A stretch of 64,000 nt of DNA from Bedellia somnulentella. Its lineage: Eukaryota > Arthropoda > Insecta > Lepidoptera > Bedelliidae. The notes under the pieces were generated by a model. It worked only from the letters and a program-made list of their open reading frames with translations, was not told the DNA's origin and did no database searches. The translations under genes were made by a program, and so were the position numbers. The DNA is taken from positions 17,530,875-17,594,874 of the forward strand of contig OY755170.1 in assembly GCA_963576735.1 (NCBI GenBank), written 5' to 3'. Of this stretch, positions 1-10,147 are shown piece after piece. How positions within the stretch are numbered: the first letter of the stretch is position 1; every line of letters starts with the position of its first letter.

Positions 1-265
1 CACCACAATCTTACTTTTACTTACTTTTCCTTTCTAATTTACTTCCAAAAATGTAAGAGAATTTGTTAATTCGGGCTATTCGGATTCGTGGCTTTGAGTT
101 AACTGATGTGTGCGAAAAGTATTGAGTTTTCTCAACAAGGCGTCATATAAAGAGAGAAGGGTGAAGAACGCTGTAAAATGCGACAACTCAGTAAGTGATA
201 ACTGATAAGTTATCATTCCATTCTATACTAGATTGGATACGCCAAGATTTATAATGTACTATGTA

Positions 266-590
266 GAATATACATACATATATTCACGCCACTAGTTTCC
301 ATTGGGGCAGGCAGAGGCAATAGATCGTCACTTTGATAGACTCTTGCAAACATCTTGAGATTTGTGTTCATCAATCTTTTCATACTGGCTTGCCTTTTTT
401 AACAATACTCTCTAATTGGTCCAAATATGTCCTCCGTGGTGCGCCTCTACTAATATTACCTTCCACATTAGCTCTATAAATAGATTAGAAAAAAAAACCA
501 TTCATTCTCGCTATCTGCCTAAACCATTTTAACATTCCTTTTTGTAGTTTATTACAATATCATCTTCCATATCACACTTCTGAAATGAAG
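266..590 (-). mobile_element. LINE-B fragment, 3' end
   Basis: The minus-strand copy is 5'-truncated and decayed. Its tail on the plus strand is CATACATATATTCACGCC, followed by the motif related to CCATTGGGGCAGGCAGAG. Upstream of the tail it aligns by eye with the ORF pieces at 21.7, 40.7 and 58.5 kb, which encode a GRPR-type terminal segment, but here the frame is broken. Confidence 0.75.
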
Positions 591-1477
591 AAATTCGTGT
601 CAATAATGAACAGAAATATAAAATGATACGATAAACAAATAATATTCTATATATTTATTGCATAATACACAAATTCTGATAATTTTAGGATACCATTAGT
701 TCTTTTAAAAATTGCGAACCATTTTTTCTGAGTACTATTATTATATAAACAGGTATCTAAGAAATTGTCGAAAGATCGCAGATAGTATATTAGATATCAA
801 TGTCAGTGCTTTACATAACAACTATAATCCCAACACGAAATGTTCTTACAAGCTAAGTATGAAGAGTATAAATACAGTGAAAGAGTGGTCTATCGTAAGT
901 GAATGGTCCTGTATTTGGTACTTGCAAGCAGCAGCGCTAGTCCAAACAGGAACAAATTAACACTTCTCGAAAGCAAACAGAGCACTTTAAAGTTTTATTA
1001 TTGTAAGAGCCGGGCACTTTAGCCGGGACATTCTGTGATTACAATAAGAATTCTTTGGACAGTATTCCAACGTCAATATACAGCAAAATAGAATAGTGTG
1101 ATGCGATATATTTTCTCTACAGCTAAAAGAATACAGGATTTTTCATAATTTACAATTATTACATATTATATACAATTTTTAATGTAAATATATAAAATCT
1201 GGCGCGGTCTATTGTTCCTTCACACGAATAATTCAAGCAAGTCGTGTGGTTTTAAATGTTAAATCAATACTATAAATTAAAATACAGTCATTGGCTACTT
1301 ATTAAAATTCCTTTCAATTCCTCCACAGATGCCTTGTCTTTTAATAAAATGATAAATATTATATAAATATCACATAGTTAATTAAGTATTGTTTTAGAAT
1401 TCATATTACGATAATTAGTGTTGATCGTCACTACACCACCAACCAGAGCAGTTTATGACAAGTAACTACTCAAAGTA
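591..1477. other. AT-rich intergenic sequence, nothing recognised
   Basis: Short open frames (for example 712-960) have AT-driven composition, no recognisable domain and no splice context. No repeat family used elsewhere in the window was recognised here. Confidence 0.5.
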
Positions 1478-1480
1478 TAA

Positions 1481-1924
1481 GGCTGCGAACCCACCAGAGC
1501 TGTGCGAGTAAAATGTGCTGTACGAGGATGTGTAGCTGTGCTGTGGAAATGTGTAGGGGTTTCCACCAGAGCTGTGCGAAGTAAATGTCTAATACGAGGA
1601 TGTGTAGCGGAGCTGTGAAATGTGTAAGCGGGGGCAATGCGGTGTAGTGGGAGCGGAGCGGCGCGAGCGCCTACCTGCCGCCGTTCTCGCAACACATTCC
1701 TCGCAACACATTCGTCGCAACTCGCAACACATTCGTCGCAACTCGCAACACATCCTTCGCACACATTTCTCGCTTGTTTTGTATGTAGGCTGACCTCGCT
1801 TCGCTAAACCCTATTCCACCAGAGCTGAGCTGAGCGAGGCTAGGAAAATGAAGTGATTCTATTGGTGGATTTTTTCCTCGCACAACGCTTAGCTACCTCG
1901 CACAGCTCTGGTGGGTTCGCAGCC
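1481..1924. mobile_element. PIF/Harbinger-type MITE
   Basis: 444 bp flanked by TAA at 1478-1480 and 1925-1927. The ends are perfect inverted repeats of 28 bp beginning GGCTGCGAACCCACCAGAGC. A 3-bp TAA/TTA duplication with GG-starting ends fits PIF/Harbinger. The interior is GC-richer than its surroundings, carries CTCGCAACACATTCGT direct repeats near 1686-1760, and has no transposase; the minus-strand open frames across it are repeat-driven. Confidence 0.85.
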
Positions 1925-1927
1925 TAA

Positions 1928-4045
1928 CACATATTTTTCTAAGGTACAATTTTAAGGCAGACATTTATTGTAAAGAGATAAAAGCGACCCCATCCTAAAA
2001 GGAAAGGAGTCGTTGTTCCAATCATTAGTAGATTGAACAAAATATAATTCCAATAAATAAGTTATAAAATAATTGATTCCTAATCATTGCTTCATGTTCT
2101 ATACCCGACCGTCGAGTGTTTCTCATCGCTTGATTTAGCTGTCTAAGGTTGCAAATTGCGAATTCAGAGTGCTATCTCCTAACTTCACTCCTAAGGGTTG
2201 GATATTACGAATTATTATTATTTTTTGAATGATGGGAAACACTTGACCTGAGAATATCACTACACATCCGCAAGAAACACTGTTCTAAAATTTTAAACAT
2301 AAGATAATAGACATGAGCAGTAATAGGTCCACGCAGTATTTTTAATATAAACGCAAGTCTTTAAATACTAGCAAGACCCAAGATAACGTGACAGTTTAAA
2401 ACTAAAACCAAGCGTGAACATAAATAATTGAGCAAACATTTAAAATTAACGGAGCAACAATGTAGCATCTTAATACATTCCGATTAAAACTGATAAAATT
2501 TTAATAATGAGTATAATATTTTAAAAATTATATATCATTATATCAAATGTAAACGACATAAGCAGACGGTACAATATAAGTTCTACAAATGCAATATACA
2601 CATATTTTTAAATGCAATTTAATAAAACTGCAATACACATTTTCTTTAAGTACTATTGAATTATTTGAGGCTCAATCGAAGTGGTTAAAAGTAGAGAAAT
2701 CAACACATTATATTATCACATTATATTAACCAACACCTAGGTATATTTAGTAACCACGGTCAACCGTACTTTACGTTACGTTAAATTATATTATAATGAA
2801 AGTATACCCATTCATTTGTATTCCTTTAAAGTGCTATTAAAATATATTATTCAGATGGTAATTTCTATACTTTATATTACAGAGTTTTTTTAATGTTGTT
2901 AACTGATCTAAAAACCAAGGTGTTAAAACTTTTACCGTACCGTCACTTCGTTCATATTGAGTAAAATAAAATATGTCAATTAATTATCTTATTTGAAATT
3001 TTTGTACACATTATTTATGCTATATAAATCTGCTACAATTTATCCATAATTTCAAATTTCGCTAATCTTACACTGGAAAAAATACAACTAAGTTATAGTC
3101 AAGATGACTGTTTTGTTCTTTAGTCTACTCCTAAATAATAATTAACAACACACTTTGTGATCTGCAAACATATCAACAAAAAATAAATGCAAATGGAAAC
3201 CTCGGCCTCGATGTAATATCTTAAACCTAAAGAGCACTAGACTTAAATACTTCGTTTCAGCACATTTCCCCGTGAGCTTCCATTAATACCCAATTAATAA
3301 ATACATGTAAGCGTTCATGTCTTAATAACTAATTATTTTAATCACCGTGGAACTTATTAGACTAACCATGATCTAAGACATTTGATAGTTATGGCTAAAA
3401 ACAGGTCATAAACCTGTTGTGACCAGCATTTGATAAAACCCCACAATATAAAATATCACATAAAATAAATTATTCATAAATACAACAAAATCTTACTACG
3501 GGTATTTGTATGATATGAAATATTGGCATTTGGCCCAATTTTCCATAGGTATGTAACGTTATCAGTTTAATAATAAGTACCGTTTCATAAAAATACATAT
3601 TACAGCTTAATGTTATTAACGAATATTAATAACAAAATTGAAAAATTACACAATGTTAAATCAATTCACCTATGCGCGCAAAGCCCTGTGTATGTGCTTG
3701 TTAATATATACCATTCATTTTGTTTTAAAATATGTCATAGAAATAAATTTAATAGTATCACGAGCGAACACACACTGACGAATTGTACTACTTTTATTTG
3801 CAGTCGTACAGTTACTAGAAATATGAAGATAGAGCTATGTGTTTGGATATGTGCGCGACTATGAGAGTATAATATCGAGCATGCGTACGCGATTCATTTA
3901 CGACAAACAAAAAGAGCAAAACGTTTTTGTAGATTTTTAGAGTTATAAACTTAAGATGGTGGAAATGCGGTTTTCTAAATAAGCCAGTGGTCGATTACGA
4001 ACAGTCGTGGTTCGAGATTATGTAGAGACCCGCTGGGTTCTCATC
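1928..4045. other. AT-rich stretch; distal part may hold the palmitoyltransferase 3' UTR
   Basis: No convincing coding sequence on either strand. The right-hand end should contain the 3' UTR of the minus-strand palmitoyltransferase. The plus-strand open frame 3610-3864 has no recognisable features. Confidence 0.5.
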
Positions 4046-4204
4046 TCATACGCTGTACAAATAACTTTCTAGCTTGGTCTTAGGCGAGGGCCGCGTGAAA
4101 GGTGAGAACCACAGAATAGAAAACCGTCCAAAAACTGATTGAATACTTTTCCATCGCGACTTACGCACCCATCGCGCTTGTTCCTTCTTCAATTGTTCAA
4201 TTCC
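4046..4204 (-). CDS. Palmitoyltransferase last exon, cytosolic C-terminus
   Basis: 159 bp, 52 codons plus TGA (4046-4048). The acceptor is TTCACAG just above 4204. It starts [20 protein letters not shown] and contains QSVFG, matching the juxtamembrane tail of ZDHHC3/7 after NDET. It is phase 0 with the WNDET exon. It was found by reading the minus strand for the expected tail, because the exon has no internal ATG and is short. A possible AATAAA (minus) lies at 3793-3798, implying a 3' UTR of roughly 250 bp. Confidence 0.9.
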   Translation of the reverse strand, partial: GIEQLKKEQARWVRKSRWKSIQSVFGRFSILWFSPFTRPSPKTKLESYLYSV

Positions 4205-7200
4205 CTGTGAATAAATATAAGTGTGTTACTAGAGAGTTTATAATATAAACATTCAGTTTAAAAATAATATTTTTCAATCGCATGATGAACATAATTATAG
4301 AAAAAAAGTTGATGAATTTTGTAGGATAGTTTGTTTTGTGTCATTTGCTTTCACGCAATTTTGACTCATGAAAGTTCATACCACAAACTTAAACTGCTGA
4401 ACAAAAAACTTCCTTAAAGATCTTCAATACAACCGGTCTTATGCTGTCCTCAAACAGCTGCTTTCCACCACCGCCGTTCAGTTGTTAGTTGAAATAGTGG
4501 GATGCCTATCATGGCAGCGTTCGGTACGTGGCCGCTACTACAAAACTATAAATACTTCAAAGCCATTGGCTTTGCGTGCCACTTAAAGTATACATTGAGA
4601 GCTTTGACAGCATCCTATGAAAAGGCGATCATATCCAAATTATAACTGTCTATCATGTAGAGAGGGTCGGGTTAAAATCACGAGTTGGGCCTACACCAAT
4701 GTGTTGTCCTTAATTTGTCACTTGTAATTTATGACGCTGGGGGGGACTCCCATGACGGCAGCGAAGATGGCGCACCACAACGCCTCCGCTATGAGGAACA
4801 GCAGCAGTTTAGTTTAGAAGAGTGTTGATTTGAACCGCGATATCAAAACAAATACTAAACGAGTGCTAACACACAGTATACTCACAGTCTCATCATTCCA
4901 TATAGCGTGCAGCTGAGTTCCGAGCATGATGACGGTGAAGATGGCGAAGAGTAATGCCTCAGCAGCACTTCAGTTTAGAAGCGTTATGATTTGAGCCGCG
5001 ATATAGTGATAACACTATTAATACTCACAGTCTCATCATTCCATATAGCGTGCAGCTGAGTTCCGAGCATGATGACGGTGAAGATGGCGAAGAGTAATGC
5101 CTCAGCAGCACTTCAGTTTAGAAGCGTTATGATTTGAGCCGCGATATAGTGATAACACTAGTTATACTCACAGTCTCGTCGTTCCATATAGCGTGCAGCT
5201 GAGTTCCGAGCATGATGGCGGTGAATATGGCGAAGAGTAATGCCTCAGCAGTAGTTTAGTTTAGAAGTGTCTTGATTTGAGCCGCGATATAGTGATAACT
5301 CTAGTTATACTCACAGTCTCGTCGTTCCATATAGCGTGCAGCTGAGTTCCCAGCATGATGGCCGTGAAGATGGCGAAGAGCAGCGCCTCCGCGATGAGGA
5401 ACAGCAGCAGTTTAGTTCAGAAGTGTCTTGATTTGAGCCGCGATATAGTGATAACTCTAGTTATACTCACAGTCTCGTCGTTCCATATAGCGTGCAGCTG
5501 AGTTCCCAGCATGATGGCGGTGAAGATGGCGAAGAGCAGCGCCTCCGCGATGAGGAACAGCAGCAGTTTAGTTCAGAAGTGTCTTGATTTGAGCCGCGAT
5601 ATAGTGATAACTCTAGTTATACTCACAGTCTCGTCGTTCCATATAGCGTGCAGCTGAGTTCCCAGCATGATGGCGGTGAAGATGGCGAAGAGCAGCGCCT
5701 CCGCGATGAGGAACAGCAGCAGTTTAGTTCAGAAGTGTCTTGATTTGAGCCGCGATATAGTGATAACTCTAGTTATACTCACAGTCTCGTCGTTCCATAT
5801 AGCGTGCAGCTGAGTTCCCAGCATGATGGCGGTGAAGATGGCGAAGAGCAGCGCCTCCGCGATGAGGAACAGCAGCAGTTTAGTTCAGAAGTGTCTTGAT
5901 TTGAGCCGCGATATAGTGATAACTCTAGTTATACTCACAGTCTCGTCGTTCCATATAGCGTGCAGCTGAGTTCCCAGCATGATGGCGGTGAAGATGGCGA
6001 AGAGCAGCGCCTCCGCGATGAGGAACAGCAGCAGTTTAGTTCAGAAGTGTCTTGATTTGAGCCGCGATATAGTGATAACTCTAGTTATACTCACAGTCTC
6101 GTCGTTCCATATAGCGTGCAGCTGAGTTCCCAGCATGATGGCGGTGAAGATGGCGAAGAGCAGCGCCTCCGCGATGAGGAACAGCAGCAGTTTAGTTCAG
6201 AAGTGTCTTGATTTGAGCCGCGATATAGTGATAACTCTAGTTATACTCACAGTCTCGTCGTTCCATATAGCGTGCAGCTGAGTTCCCAGCATGATGGCGG
6301 TGAAGATGGCGAAGAGCAGCGCCTCCGCGATGAGGAACAGCAGCAGCACCACGGTGGCGGGCGGCGAGAACGCGCTGCACTCGCGCCACTCGTGCCGGAT
6401 GCACGTGGCGAATTGATACACCGCCAGCGTCAGCGAGTGCACCGATATGGCCGCGATGTACATCTGTGTATAGTAAAGTAAAAATGTTTTATTCAAATAA
6501 AGTTCCAGTAATAAGAGTATGGTGTATTTGTTATGATAGTTATAGTTAGTGATAGTTCTACCCCAAGAACTAGTGATAACACTGTATAACGGCTACCGCT
6601 AGTGTGATATCACTATGAGTTATATCTGGCTCAAAAGGCCTAGAAACCAGGTGCGTAAAACAATTATAAAAATAGACGTTTGAGTATGACTCTAAAGGAT
6701 TAGAAACCAGGGGCGTTTGTGTTTATGTTTGTAAAATAAAGATGTAATAGATGAGAAACGAACTGGTCTGGTACACCACCAGCGTGAGCGAGTGCACCTT
6801 TTCAGATAGAATGCAAATGTTGAGAACGCCTAACTATCACATAATTCGAATATTTTCGTTCATGAAAACCTCATGTGGGGATTATTACTAATAAATAAAG
6901 GATAAAAATACGGAGGTAGGGAACGCAATACTACTTAAAAGTGTAAAAGAAACAAAGGTTAGAAAAATTTCGCACTGGCAGCCATTGACACGGTAGCTCA
7001 AATGGCAGAGCGACGGGGGCGTACACCCGAAGTCGCGGGTTCGATTCCCACCTGTGTCGAAATTTGTCTTTCCTTTATTTATCCTTTATTGATACTAATC
7101 AATAAAGGATAAATAAAGGAAAGACAAATTTCGACACATGACACACGACAAAAGATCCCCACATGAGGTTTTCATGAAAGAAAACATTCGAATTATGTCA

Positions 7201-9719
7201 TAGTTGATGTTCTCAACATTTGCATTCTATCTGAAAAGGTAGACAAGTGACCTTCCGAATTTGTAAAAATACGGAGGTAGGGAACGCAAACACTACTTAA
7301 AAGTGTAAAAGAAACAAAGGATAGAAGAATTTCGCACTGGCAGCCATTGACACAGAGGAACAGCAGCAGTTTAGTATAGATTCAATTCCCACCTGTGTAG
7401 AAATTTTTCTTTCCTTTATTTATCATTTATTTATTATAAATACTTCAGTTCAGACTAAACTTTTGGGACAGTTCGAAGACTGTCGGTTCAGCTAGTCTTA
7501 CATAAATTTTATCAAATGTGAATAATCTTTCTTAAGAGTCGGTTCGGTTTGGTAAACCTCTTTATTTGTGGCTTTTTAACGATTCGTTAATTCTGAAACT
7601 TTGGATTATTCTCGTTACTAAAACAGAACCTTAGGATGGCCGTGCGTATATTATAAAATAGAGTGGAGCCTTTAATACTGGCTGACTAGACGAGTCAGTC
7701 TATCTGTCTGTGCAATCAAATTTAAAAACTATTGTCTCTATGAGGTTTTGTCTTTCTTTTTTCAACAGATTATAAAGAAAAAATAATTAACTGGGAGTTT
7801 TCATCGCAATCACTCTTTTTGAATAAAAAAATAATAATAATGGTAACAGACAACCATATTCTAGGTCTGAAAAAGTTCCGGGATAGCATAGCTTTTGTGG
7901 ATTGATTACAATATTCCCTTCTATATTTTGTCATGTATTGATGGAATAAAAAAAGAAATTAAGTTACCTTGAGTACCTACGACTAAGGTTCCCCCCCGAA
8001 ACTCTATATCCCCTTTTAGGCTTGATAGCCGTGAGTATGTAGGTAGGTAATATTAAATATTTGATAAAATAGGCATATTCTACGTTTTCATTGGAAAACT
8101 ATTTAGAAAGTTACGTTTGCTTTTGTATTTAATATTTCATGCCTTCTCGGCACTTACCTAGTTTAAAATAAATAGTTAACAGTTTGTGTCGATATAATTC
8201 TGATGATTTTTAAAGTAAATTACAGCTCTTACCAGCCCTCCCTTAGATATATACTAATATGATGAATTTAGGCAGAGATACAGTGCAACATAAGTTAGTC
8301 AAGAGCAGGTCAGACTGAGCTATAATTTTATATTACAGCCCAGACACATACTGATTGATTAAGTTTCGGAAAATCAGGTGATTAAGCCTGCAACATAGTA
8401 CCAAAGTGTGTTTAATCACACAATATAAATTTCTGACTGTATCCCTTCTGAACTGAATTCTAACCATGTGCATACAAACATGCATACATACTCACGCCAT
8501 TATTTCCCATTGGGGTAGGCAGCCTATTGATCGCCACTATGTACGGTCCTGGCAAACCTCAATGGCCTTGTTTACATCCATCAATCTTTTCGAACATGCT
8601 ATTTTATTCTTCATACTTTTTCACTAATTCATACAAACAGTTATGCTAATATTAACCAAAACTGTCATAGCCACTCACCGTAAACAGCACAAAATATTTC
8701 TGATTATTCTCTCCAACGCAATTATTGACCCAAGGACAATGGTGGTCCATCTTTCTGATGCAACGTTGGCACACCGAGCAGTGGTGCGCGCGCTCCGGCT
8801 TGATGCTGCAGCATTTCGTGCACTTGAATATGACTTGGCCTTCGCGGAAACTCATGTGCTTTATCATCTCTTTTGTTGCGTTGCCTTTGGGTACCGCACC
8901 CTGGAAAGGAATGGGTCGAAATAGATATTGGAATTGTGTGACTACTGAGGTTGATAATGTGTAAAGGTGTTACCAAGCAAGATCTGTTTTTCTTTAATAA
9001 TAATTACCCAAGATATTGTTTCTAATTTCGATGAGCAGAACCAATTAAATAAACTAGAATATCGAAGTTTTTTTTCACTTTTTACAGTTTACTTGGATTG
9101 CAGTTTGTATTGACTTTGGTAGGGTTAGTTTCAGTCAACCATCAATATCATATATATTTGTTTTAGAATGAAAAATACATTGTAGTATGAGTACAGTAGT
9201 ACAAAACAGCGATGGCCTGCCCCCTCTCACGTAAGTTAAGTACACAGTCGAAGCAAAAACGTCGGTACTCTGATGACAATGTCACATGATGATCAGTAGT
9301 ATTAGTACCTCTGCCGCGCCGACCCTTTTGGGGATATACAGCTTGAACGTTCATGTTTTACAGTTATATTTTTAGAAGTAATGGAGGAAATTGAAGTTGC
9401 CCTAATAGATTGCATTTAACATTAAGACAAAATTCAACCATCAGCTTTTGTTCTTCATTGCCACGAGAAAGCTCTTAAAAACAAAAACCTTATAACAAGT
9501 TTTGCGAAGATCTTTAAAAATATTTACCGGGTCCGTGAACATGGTGCGCAAATGAGACGCGAATGCTAAGATTGCGAGTGTCTGGAAGAGCAGCATGTTG
9601 GTGTAGCTGTAGAAGGGGTATGCAGAAGCGTTTGGTACCAGCATCACCATCATCACGACGAACTCCGCGTACAGGATCAGCAGCCATGTTAGCACCGCAC
9701 ATATTATGCCGCATATGTC
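4046..9719 (-). CDS. ZDHHC3/7-type protein S-palmitoyltransferase, four C-terminal coding exons (N-terminus missing)
   Basis: Spliced coding parts, in transcript order, are 9719-9528, 8900-8679, 6463-6251 and 4204-4046. All three junctions are phase 0 with canonical GT/AG ends. They give 261 residues plus a stop; vertebrate ZDHHC3/7 have about 300, so roughly the first 40 residues are missing. The product carries TM1-TM2, then the cysteine-rich DHHC domain with [12 protein letters not shown], then TM3-TM4 and a cytosolic tail containing SVFG. The family transfers palmitate from an acyl-enzyme on the DHHC cysteine to cytosolic cysteines of membrane proteins, mostly at the Golgi. Assignment to the ZDHHC3/7 subfamily rests on remembered signature strings such as [11 protein letters not shown], ECSxFSPP and WNDET. 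The first coding exon is not visible between 9720 and 13200; it may lie in the N gap or further upstream. Confidence 0.92.
4740..6250 (-). repeat. Tandem array of partial exon plus splice donor, 143- and 156-bp units
   Basis: Each unit carries the TM4-to-WNDET part of the neighbouring exon, its GTGAGT donor and about 60 bp of intron. On the plus strand the exon/donor boundary lies at 4886, 5029, 5172, 5315, 5471, 5627, 5783, 5939, 6095 and, for the real exon, 6251. The first three spacings are 143 bp and the rest 156 bp; the 13-bp difference lies where the 156-bp units read GCGATGAGGAACAGC. Units nearest the exon are almost identical, and those furthest away (and a remnant near 4740-4810) have diverged. 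The copies have no acceptor, so they lie in the intron as unused exon ends with intact donors. Confidence 0.95.
6251..6463 (-). CDS. Palmitoyltransferase exon: TM3-TM4, source of the intronic tandem array
   Basis: 213 bp, 71 codons, phase 0. The acceptor is ACACAG above 6463. The donor is GTGAGT directly below 6251, after codons for WNDET. It encodes the rest of TM3, a loop with ECSAFSPP, and TM4 ([17 protein letters not shown]) followed by [14 protein letters not shown]. The 3' half of this exon, with the donor and about 60 bp of intron, is repeated about ten times downstream (4740-6250). This is the only complete copy with an acceptor and full TM3 coding. Confidence 0.93.
6771..6798 (-). 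repeat. Shard of palmitoyltransferase exon
   Basis: About 27 bp reading TACACCACCAGCGTGAGCGA onward match, with two differences, the TM3-coding part of the exon at about 6417-6442. The shard lies upstream of the exon in transcript order, directly against the left arm of a foldback element. Confidence 0.7.
6798..7440. mobile_element. tRNA-headed SINE with foldback structure, two partial copies
   Basis: Inverted arms lie at about 6798-6880 and 7156-7240. Inside is a tRNA-like segment (6986-7058), followed by a perfect inverted repeat of 41 bp per arm (7053-7093 and 7098-7138, loop ACTA). A second direct copy starts about 7266 and reaches the tRNA head at about 7350. There 21 bp matching the exon array (7355-7375) replace the middle of the tRNA-like part, and the 3' part resumes to about 7440. 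Related foldback arms occur at 45891-45992. Confidence 0.7.
7441..8467. other. Intron of the palmitoyltransferase, no feature seen
   Basis: AT-rich intron between the TM3-TM4 exon and the DHHC exon. No coding or clear repeat structure was recognised. Confidence 0.5.
8468..8640 (-). mobile_element. LINE-B fragment, 3' end
   Basis: The tail is GCATACATACTCACGCCATT, then CCCATTGGGGTAGGCAG, then decayed sequence aligning with the 3' region of the 40.7 kb copy. It is minus strand, in the intron just below the DHHC exon. Confidence 0.75.
8679..8900 (-). CDS. Palmitoyltransferase exon: DHHC cysteine-rich domain
   Basis: 222 bp, 74 codons, acceptor CCAG above 8900 and donor GTGAGT below 8679. It begins [17 protein letters not shown] and holds the whole zinc-binding [15 protein letters not shown], [12 protein letters not shown] and [11 protein letters not shown]. 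The cysteine of DHHC is the expected acyl-enzyme nucleophile, and all zinc-ligand Cys and His residues of the domain appear intact. It ends KYFVLFT, the start of TM3. Plus-strand open frames over this exon are shadows. Confidence 0.95.
9205..9350 (+). mobile_element. SINE-B fragment, 3' part
   Basis: It runs from GATGGCCTGCCCCCTCTCAC to the GCTTGAACGTTCATG end. It lacks the tRNA-like head. It lies in the intron between the DHHC exon and the TM1-TM2 exon. Confidence 0.7.
9528..9719 (-). CDS. Palmitoyltransferase exon: TM1 and TM2
   Basis: 192 bp, 64 codons, phase 0 at both ends. The acceptor is TTTCAG just above 9719 and the donor is GTAAAT just below 9528. The exon opens with [20 protein letters not shown], the first membrane segment, followed by a loop and a second hydrophobic segment. 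It ends HLRTMFTDP, where the next exon continues with GAVPKGN. The FTDPG junction is typical of ZDHHC3/7. Because the exon begins in phase 0 with Asp, the missing upstream exon should end in a complete codon. Confidence 0.9.
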
Positions 9720-9947
9720 CTGAAATATTACATTATTCGTAAAAATATATAATAGGTACAAAAATTATGATTTTTGCTGTTTATACGATAGTTGACCGAG
9801 TTTTCAATATTCTGTTATAATTTTTTTTAGGGTTTCGCAGAAAAAATGACAAACTTCGTCATTCTATTACCAGGCTGTAAAACATGAACCGTGATAGCTA
9901 GACTGTTAAAATTTTCACAAATGATTTAGCTGTGGTGTAACGTTGTA

Positions 9948-10147
9948 NNNNNNNNNNNNNNNNNNNNNNNNNNNNNNNNNNNNNNNNNNNNNNNNNNNNN
10001 NNNNNNNNNNNNNNNNNNNNNNNNNNNNNNNNNNNNNNNNNNNNNNNNNNNNNNNNNNNNNNNNNNNNNNNNNNNNNNNNNNNNNNNNNNNNNNNNNNNN
10101 NNNNNNNNNNNNNNNNNNNNNNNNNNNNNNNNNNNNNNNNNNNNNNN
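9948..10147. other. Assembly gap, 200 N
   Basis: Exactly 200 unknown bases, probably a placeholder length. The right flank enters a LINE reverse-transcriptase frame in mid-domain, so the gap cuts a retrotransposon copy and its true size is unknown. The missing first coding exon of the palmitoyltransferase could be here. Confidence 0.98.

Noticed and set aside
712..960. 82-residue open frame at the left edge
   Set aside because: AT-driven composition, no domain, no splice context.
1453..1883. Two minus-strand open frames of 70-100 residues
   Set aside because: They lie in the Harbinger-type MITE and consist of its direct repeats.
4886..6330. CRISPR-like or satellite array
   Set aside because: Units are 143/156-bp tandem copies of an exon end plus intron with no spacers, in a eukaryotic gene.
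6986..7058. tRNA gene (acceptor stem GACACGG, D-arm and T-arm visible)
   Set aside because: The anticodon arm does not form a 5-bp stem with a 7-base loop, the T stem has a mismatch, and it is embedded in a repeated foldback element. A tRNA-derived SINE head is the better reading.
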